Positions 60,861-64,000 of a stretch of 64,000 nucleotides of DNA are shown here, one piece after another. Location: positions 1 through 64,000 of the forward strand of contig NZ_JAPYZZ010000013.1 of assembly GCF_027460065.1 (NCBI RefSeq), in the 5' to 3' direction. The stretch's first letter is position 1. The number at the start of each line of letters is the position of its first letter. The translations under genes were made by a program, and so were the position numbers. Under the pieces are notes generated by a model. That model was not told the DNA's origin. It searched no databases and was given only the letters and a program-made list of their open reading frames with translations. Source of the DNA: Martinezella rhizogenes. GTDB taxonomy: Bacteria > Pseudomonadota > Alphaproteobacteria > Rhizobiales > Rhizobiaceae.

Positions 60861-61775
60861 ATGAACAATCAAGTCTCACCCGCTCCCCCTTTACAACGGT
60901 CAACCCACATTGCCCAGCGGGTTCCACCGCATGCGTGGTTCGGCGTTTCCGCTATCTTTCACTATCTTGGCCCATCATTTGCCGTGCTGCTGTTTCCCGC
61001 TGTCGGTGTCCTCGGTGTTGCCTGGTTCCGAATTGCCGCGGCCGCACTGATTTTTGCCCCGTTTACCAAGCCGTGGCGCACCTTCGCGCTTGCCTCGCCA
61101 AGGGAGCGACTGCTCCTTCTCTCGTTGGGTGCGTGTCTCGCGGTCATGAACTCCGCATTTTATCTGGCACTTGATCGCCTGCCGATTGCGCTCGTCGCGG
61201 CAATAGAGTTCGTCGGGACGATTGGAATAGCGCTTTGGGGCCTGCGAACGGGCAGGAACTGGCTCGCCTTTGCACTGACAGTCTTCGGCGTCGCACTGTT
61301 GATTGACGTGCCCTGGCTCATTGGCATGGGTGGGGGCAGGGAATGGTCTTCCGATCCGCTTGGCCTCGTCTGGGCATTTGTGAACGGCGGTCTCTTCGTT
61401 CTCTATATCGTGCTTGGGCACAGGATTTCGCAGAGCGGAGCATCGAAGGGCGTGGAACGCCTGGGCGCGGCGATGGCGGCGGCCTTCGTCTTCGTGATCC
61501 CGATCGGATTTCTCGATGCGCTCAATGCCTTCGGTGCGCCGCTTTTGGTTCTTGCGGGCATCGGCGTCGGGATATGCTCCTCGGTGATCCCTTATGTCTG
61601 TGATCAATTTGCAATGTCGCGCCTGCCACGCTCCAGCTTTGCGTTGCTTCTGGCGCTCCTGCCGGCAACGGCGACAATCATCGGCGTGATCGTCTTGCGC
61701 CAGATACCCGAATTTATCGATCTCGCGGGCGTTGGCCTCGTCATGCTCGGTGTCGCGATACACAAGCCGAATTAG
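60861..61775 (+). CDS. EamA/RhtA-type transporter (drug/metabolite or amino-acid exporter)
   Basis: A 304-aa membrane protein with about ten spans, including VLLFPAVGVLGVAWFRIAA, LALDRLPIALVAAIEFVGTI and the C-terminal SRLPRSSFALLLALLPATAT then IGVIVLRQIP of the RhtA group. The ATG at 60861 is used; an upstream reading would add seven residues. Divergent from the Lrp gene and 32 nt before the M20 dipeptidase gene, with which it may be co-transcribed. Amino-acid or dipeptide export is a reasonable guess. Confidence 0.88.
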   Translation: MNNQVSPAPPLQRSTHIAQRVPPHAWFGVSAIFHYLGPSFAVLLFPAVGVLGVAWFRIAAAALIFAPFTKPWRTFALASPRERLLLLSLGACLAVMNSAFYLALDRLPIALVAAIEFVGTIGIALWGLRTGRNWLAFALTVFGVALLIDVPWLIGMGGGREWSSDPLGLVWAFVNGGLFVLYIVLGHRISQSGASKGVERLGAAMAAAFVFVIPIGFLDALNAFGAPLLVLAGIGVGICSSVIPYVCDQFAMSRLPRSSFALLLALLPATATIIGVIVLRQIPEFIDLAGVGLVMLGVAIHKPN

Positions 61776-61807
61776 CAGGAAATTTAAAGAAAGGAGATCG
61801 CTGGATT

Positions 61808-63199
61808 ATGCCCGATACAGCCACAGTCGATACCGTCCTCGCTTATGTCGATGCCGGACTTGAACAAAGCGTGGAACGTTTGCAGGACTTGTTACGGATT
61901 AAATCGATCTCGACGGATCTCGCCTTTGCGCAGGACTGCAAGGCAGCCGCACAGTGGCTTGTCGACGATCTCACGGCATGTGGCTTCGAAGTCGCGACGC
62001 ACCTGACGCCCGGCCACCCGATCGTCGTCGCCCATGATCGTGATGGGGTAGATCCACATGTGTTGTTTTACGGCCATTACGACGTCCAACCCGTCGACCC
62101 CCTCGATCTCTGGAGCACTGACCCGTTCGCGCCGCAAGTCAAGACCGTTGCCGACGGCACCAAGGTCATTACCGGCCGCGGCGCTTCCGATGATAAAGGG
62201 CAGCTTATGACTTTCATCGAAGCATGCCGTGCCTGGCGTCAGGTCGTTGGCAAGCTGCCGATCAGGGTCTCCATCCTTCTCGAAGGCGAGGAAGAGAGCG
62301 GTGGCAAGAATTTACCCGCTTTCATCGAAGCGAATAGCGAAGAGCTTAAGGCAGACGTCGCGCTCGTGTGCGATACCGACATGTGGGACCGCCAGACACC
62401 TTGCGTCACCACCATGCTGCGCGGGTTCGTGGGCGAGGAGATGACCGTCTTCTGCGCCAACAGGGATTTGCATTCGGGTACATATGGCGGTGCCGCGCGT
62501 AATCCGAACCGAATCCTGGCGGAGATCATTGCATCGCTGCATGATGCGGATGGGCGCGTTGCGATCGAAGGCTTTTATGAAGACGTCGCTGAACTGCCGA
62601 CCAACGTCAAAGAGCAGTGGCGCGGCCTCGGCTTCGACGACAAAGCGTTTCTTGCTGATGTCGGCCTCTCCCTGCCATCCGGCGAACGAGACCGCTCGGT
62701 AATCGAGATGCTCTGGAGCCGTCCCACCTGCGAGATCAACGGTATCTCCGGCGGATATATCGGTGAAGGGTTCAAAACAGTGATACCCGCCAGGGCCGGT
62801 GCAAAGATTTCTTTCCGCCTGGTCTCCAACATGGACCCTCGAAAGATCCGGGAATCCTTCAGAACGCATGTGCGCGCCCGCATCCCTCCTGATTGTTCAG
62901 TGACCTTCACTGATCATGGTGGGAGCCCGGCGCTCACCGTTCCCTCCGACGGCTCGCTGCTCAACAAAGCCCTTGCTGCGCTCACGCGCGAGTGGGGCAA
63001 ACCTGCCGTCATCATCGGAGATGGTGGCTCAATTCCCGTTGGAGGTGAATGCAAGCGCATTCTGGGCATAGACACCCTCTTTATCGGTTTCGCCCAAAAT
63101 GATGACCGAATTCATTCGCCCAACGAGAAGTACGACCTGATGAGTTTTCACAAAGGCATTCGCAGCTGGGTTCGCTTGCTTGACGCTTTCGCCAGATAG
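61808..63199 (+). CDS. M20-family dipeptidase / zinc metallopeptidase
   Basis: A 463-aa M20 peptidase with metal ligands visible: His90 and Asp92 (FYGHYDVQP), Asp128/Asp129 (GRGASDDKGQ), Glu161/Glu162 (LLEGEEESGG) and a C-terminal His in HSPNEKYDL. The lid domain (HSGTYGGAARNP) is intact. AAGGAG precedes the ATG. It cleaves dipeptides or N-acylated amino acids. With the Lrp regulator and EamA exporter it suggests amino-acid homeostasis. Confidence 0.92.
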   Translation: MPDTATVDTVLAYVDAGLEQSVERLQDLLRIKSISTDLAFAQDCKAAAQWLVDDLTACGFEVATHLTPGHPIVVAHDRDGVDPHVLFYGHYDVQPVDPLDLWSTDPFAPQVKTVADGTKVITGRGASDDKGQLMTFIEACRAWRQVVGKLPIRVSILLEGEEESGGKNLPAFIEANSEELKADVALVCDTDMWDRQTPCVTTMLRGFVGEEMTVFCANRDLHSGTYGGAARNPNRILAEIIASLHDADGRVAIEGFYEDVAELPTNVKEQWRGLGFDDKAFLADVGLSLPSGERDRSVIEMLWSRPTCEINGISGGYIGEGFKTVIPARAGAKISFRLVSNMDPRKIRESFRTHVRARIPPDCSVTFTDHGGSPALTVPSDGSLLNKALAALTREWGKPAVIIGDGGSIPVGGECKRILGIDTLFIGFAQNDDRIHSPNEKYDLMSFHKGIRSWVRLLDAFAR

Positions 63200-63247
63200 A
63201 CGCGTTTGGTGCTCTTGCTCTGATTGCTCCGATCCGGACCGGTCACC

Positions 63248-64000
63248 TCAAATATCCTTGGCCAGACGCAGCGCATCGTAGATCGCGGCATGGGTGTTGC
63301 GCGCGGCCACGGCGTCGCCGATCCGGAAGAGCCTGTATGTGCCGGCCGGGTTGCGCTCAATTGTCTGGACCGCTCCCGCGAGCAGGGCGTCGTAGGAGGT
63401 TTCGCCGAGGTTTTTCGAGCCGGGTTTCAGCTCGAAATAAAGCTCGTCCAGCGGCACCGTGCCGTGATTGACGACGATCTGGTCCACGGTTCTTGATTTT
63501 GTCACGCCGCCATAGTCGCTGCCGACATGGGCGATGAGCTGGTTACCGTTTTTTTCGGCGGCTTCCAGCCGGTAGGTGACGGTGAAGGTGACATCGAGTT
63601 TCTGCAGCGCGCGCATGTAGGGAACGAGGTTCATGGCCATGACCTCGGGTGCAAAGGCGCGATCCGGCGTCATGATCTCAACCTTCGCGCCCGTCTTTGC
63701 AAGACATTCGGCGGCCTGCAGGCCGGCATGATCGCCGGCATCATCGAAGACCAGCACATTCGTGCCCGGTTTGACGTCACCGGAGATGATATCCCAGGCG
63801 GAAACGATGAGATCGTTGCCCTTTGACAGTACCTCGGTATGCGGTAATCCGCCGGTGGCGATGATGACGACGTCAGGGTTTTCCGAAAGCACCGTGTCGG
63901 CTTCCGCCCAGCTATTGAAGTGGAAGGTGACGCCGAGCCTTTCGCACTGGCTCATGCGCCAGTCGATAATGCTGATCATTTCGCGGCGGCGCTCGCTTTG
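63248..64000 (-). CDS. NADH:flavin oxidoreductase-type enzyme, C-terminal part (runs off window)
   Basis: The C-terminal 251 codons of a larger protein whose reading frame is open at the right edge (QSERRREMISIIDW). It has the NAD(P)/FAD segments PDVVIIATGGLPHTEV, GTNVLVFDDAGDHAGLQAAE and VDQIVVNHGTVPLDELYFEL, and matches the C-terminal dinucleotide-binding half of dimethylamine/trimethylamine dehydrogenase or 2,4-dienoyl-CoA reductase-type enzymes. The N-terminal TIM barrel should lie beyond the window, so the substrate cannot be judged. Confidence 0.75.
   Translation of the reverse strand, partial: QSERRREMISIIDWRMSQCERLGVTFHFNSWAEADTVLSENPDVVIIATGGLPHTEVLSKGNDLIVSAWDIISGDVKPGTNVLVFDDAGDHAGLQAAECLAKTGAKVEIMTPDRAFAPEVMAMNLVPYMRALQKLDVTFTVTYRLEAAEKNGNQLIAHVGSDYGGVTKSRTVDQIVVNHGTVPLDELYFELKPGSKNLGETSYDALLAGAVQTIERNPAGTYRLFRIGDAVAARNTHAAIYDALRLAKDI

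Overview
The window looks like a chromosomal stretch from an Agrobacterium/Rhizobium-type alphaproteobacterium. Codon use is GC-rich, many ABC importers are packed into tight operons, an initiator tRNA-Met has the arrangement seen at the end of rhizobial rRNA operons, and the family mix is typical of that group (NtaA/DszA-type monooxygenases, SfnB-type dehydrogenases, DUF2264). This assignment is inferred from family content; no database search was possible.

Region 1 (1-3.7 kb): tRNA-fMet, gamma-glutamyltranspeptidase and a nitroreductase-like flavoprotein. Region 2 (4-30 kb): an organosulfur-flavoured island. It holds an orphan DppA-type binding protein with a three-domain rhodanese, a cluster of gene fragments (6.8-8.1 kb), an NtaA/DszA-type flavin monooxygenase, an FAD/NAD(P) protein, tandem SfnB-type dehydrogenases and an aldo/keto reductase. 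These are followed by a ribose-type ABC importer with an LVIVD protein and a divergent paralogous binding protein, an AprA-like flavoprotein with a 2x[4Fe-4S] ferredoxin, a PhnD-like protein without a signal peptide, and a complete Dpp-type importer.

Region 3 (30-45 kb): a fatty-acid desaturase, then a probable acidic-polysaccharide utilisation locus. It has a GntR regulator, a discoidin-like protein and a heparinase II/III-family protein, divergent from an operon of MalF/MalG permeases, a GH88 unsaturated glucuronyl hydrolase, a MalK ATPase, a DUF624 protein, a sugar-binding protein, a DUF2264 protein and an acyltransferase fused to a helical domain. A 15-bp sequence matching at 13 positions lies upstream of the GntR gene and between the divergent operons, which suggests one regulator.

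Region 4 (45-49.9 kb): a deletion scar joining the C-terminal remnants of an M20 amidohydrolase and a PucR regulator, then an Ssu-type importer and a second NtaA-type monooxygenase. Region 5 (50.3-59.8 kb): a tight operon encoding a flavin monooxygenase, an HCCA-isomerase-like protein, an M19 dipeptidase homologue lacking several canonical metal ligands, a PotABCD-type importer, a carboxylesterase and a LysR regulator. This looks like a dedicated uptake and catabolic unit for an unidentified ester, amide or amine compound. Region 6 (60.3-64 kb): an Lrp regulator divergent from an EamA exporter, an M20 dipeptidase, and the C-terminal part of an NADH:flavin oxidoreductase-type enzyme that runs off the window.

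The strongest candidates for undescribed biology are the M19/FMO/PotABCD operon, the AprA-like flavoprotein unit, and the GH88/DUF2264/fused-acyltransferase locus.
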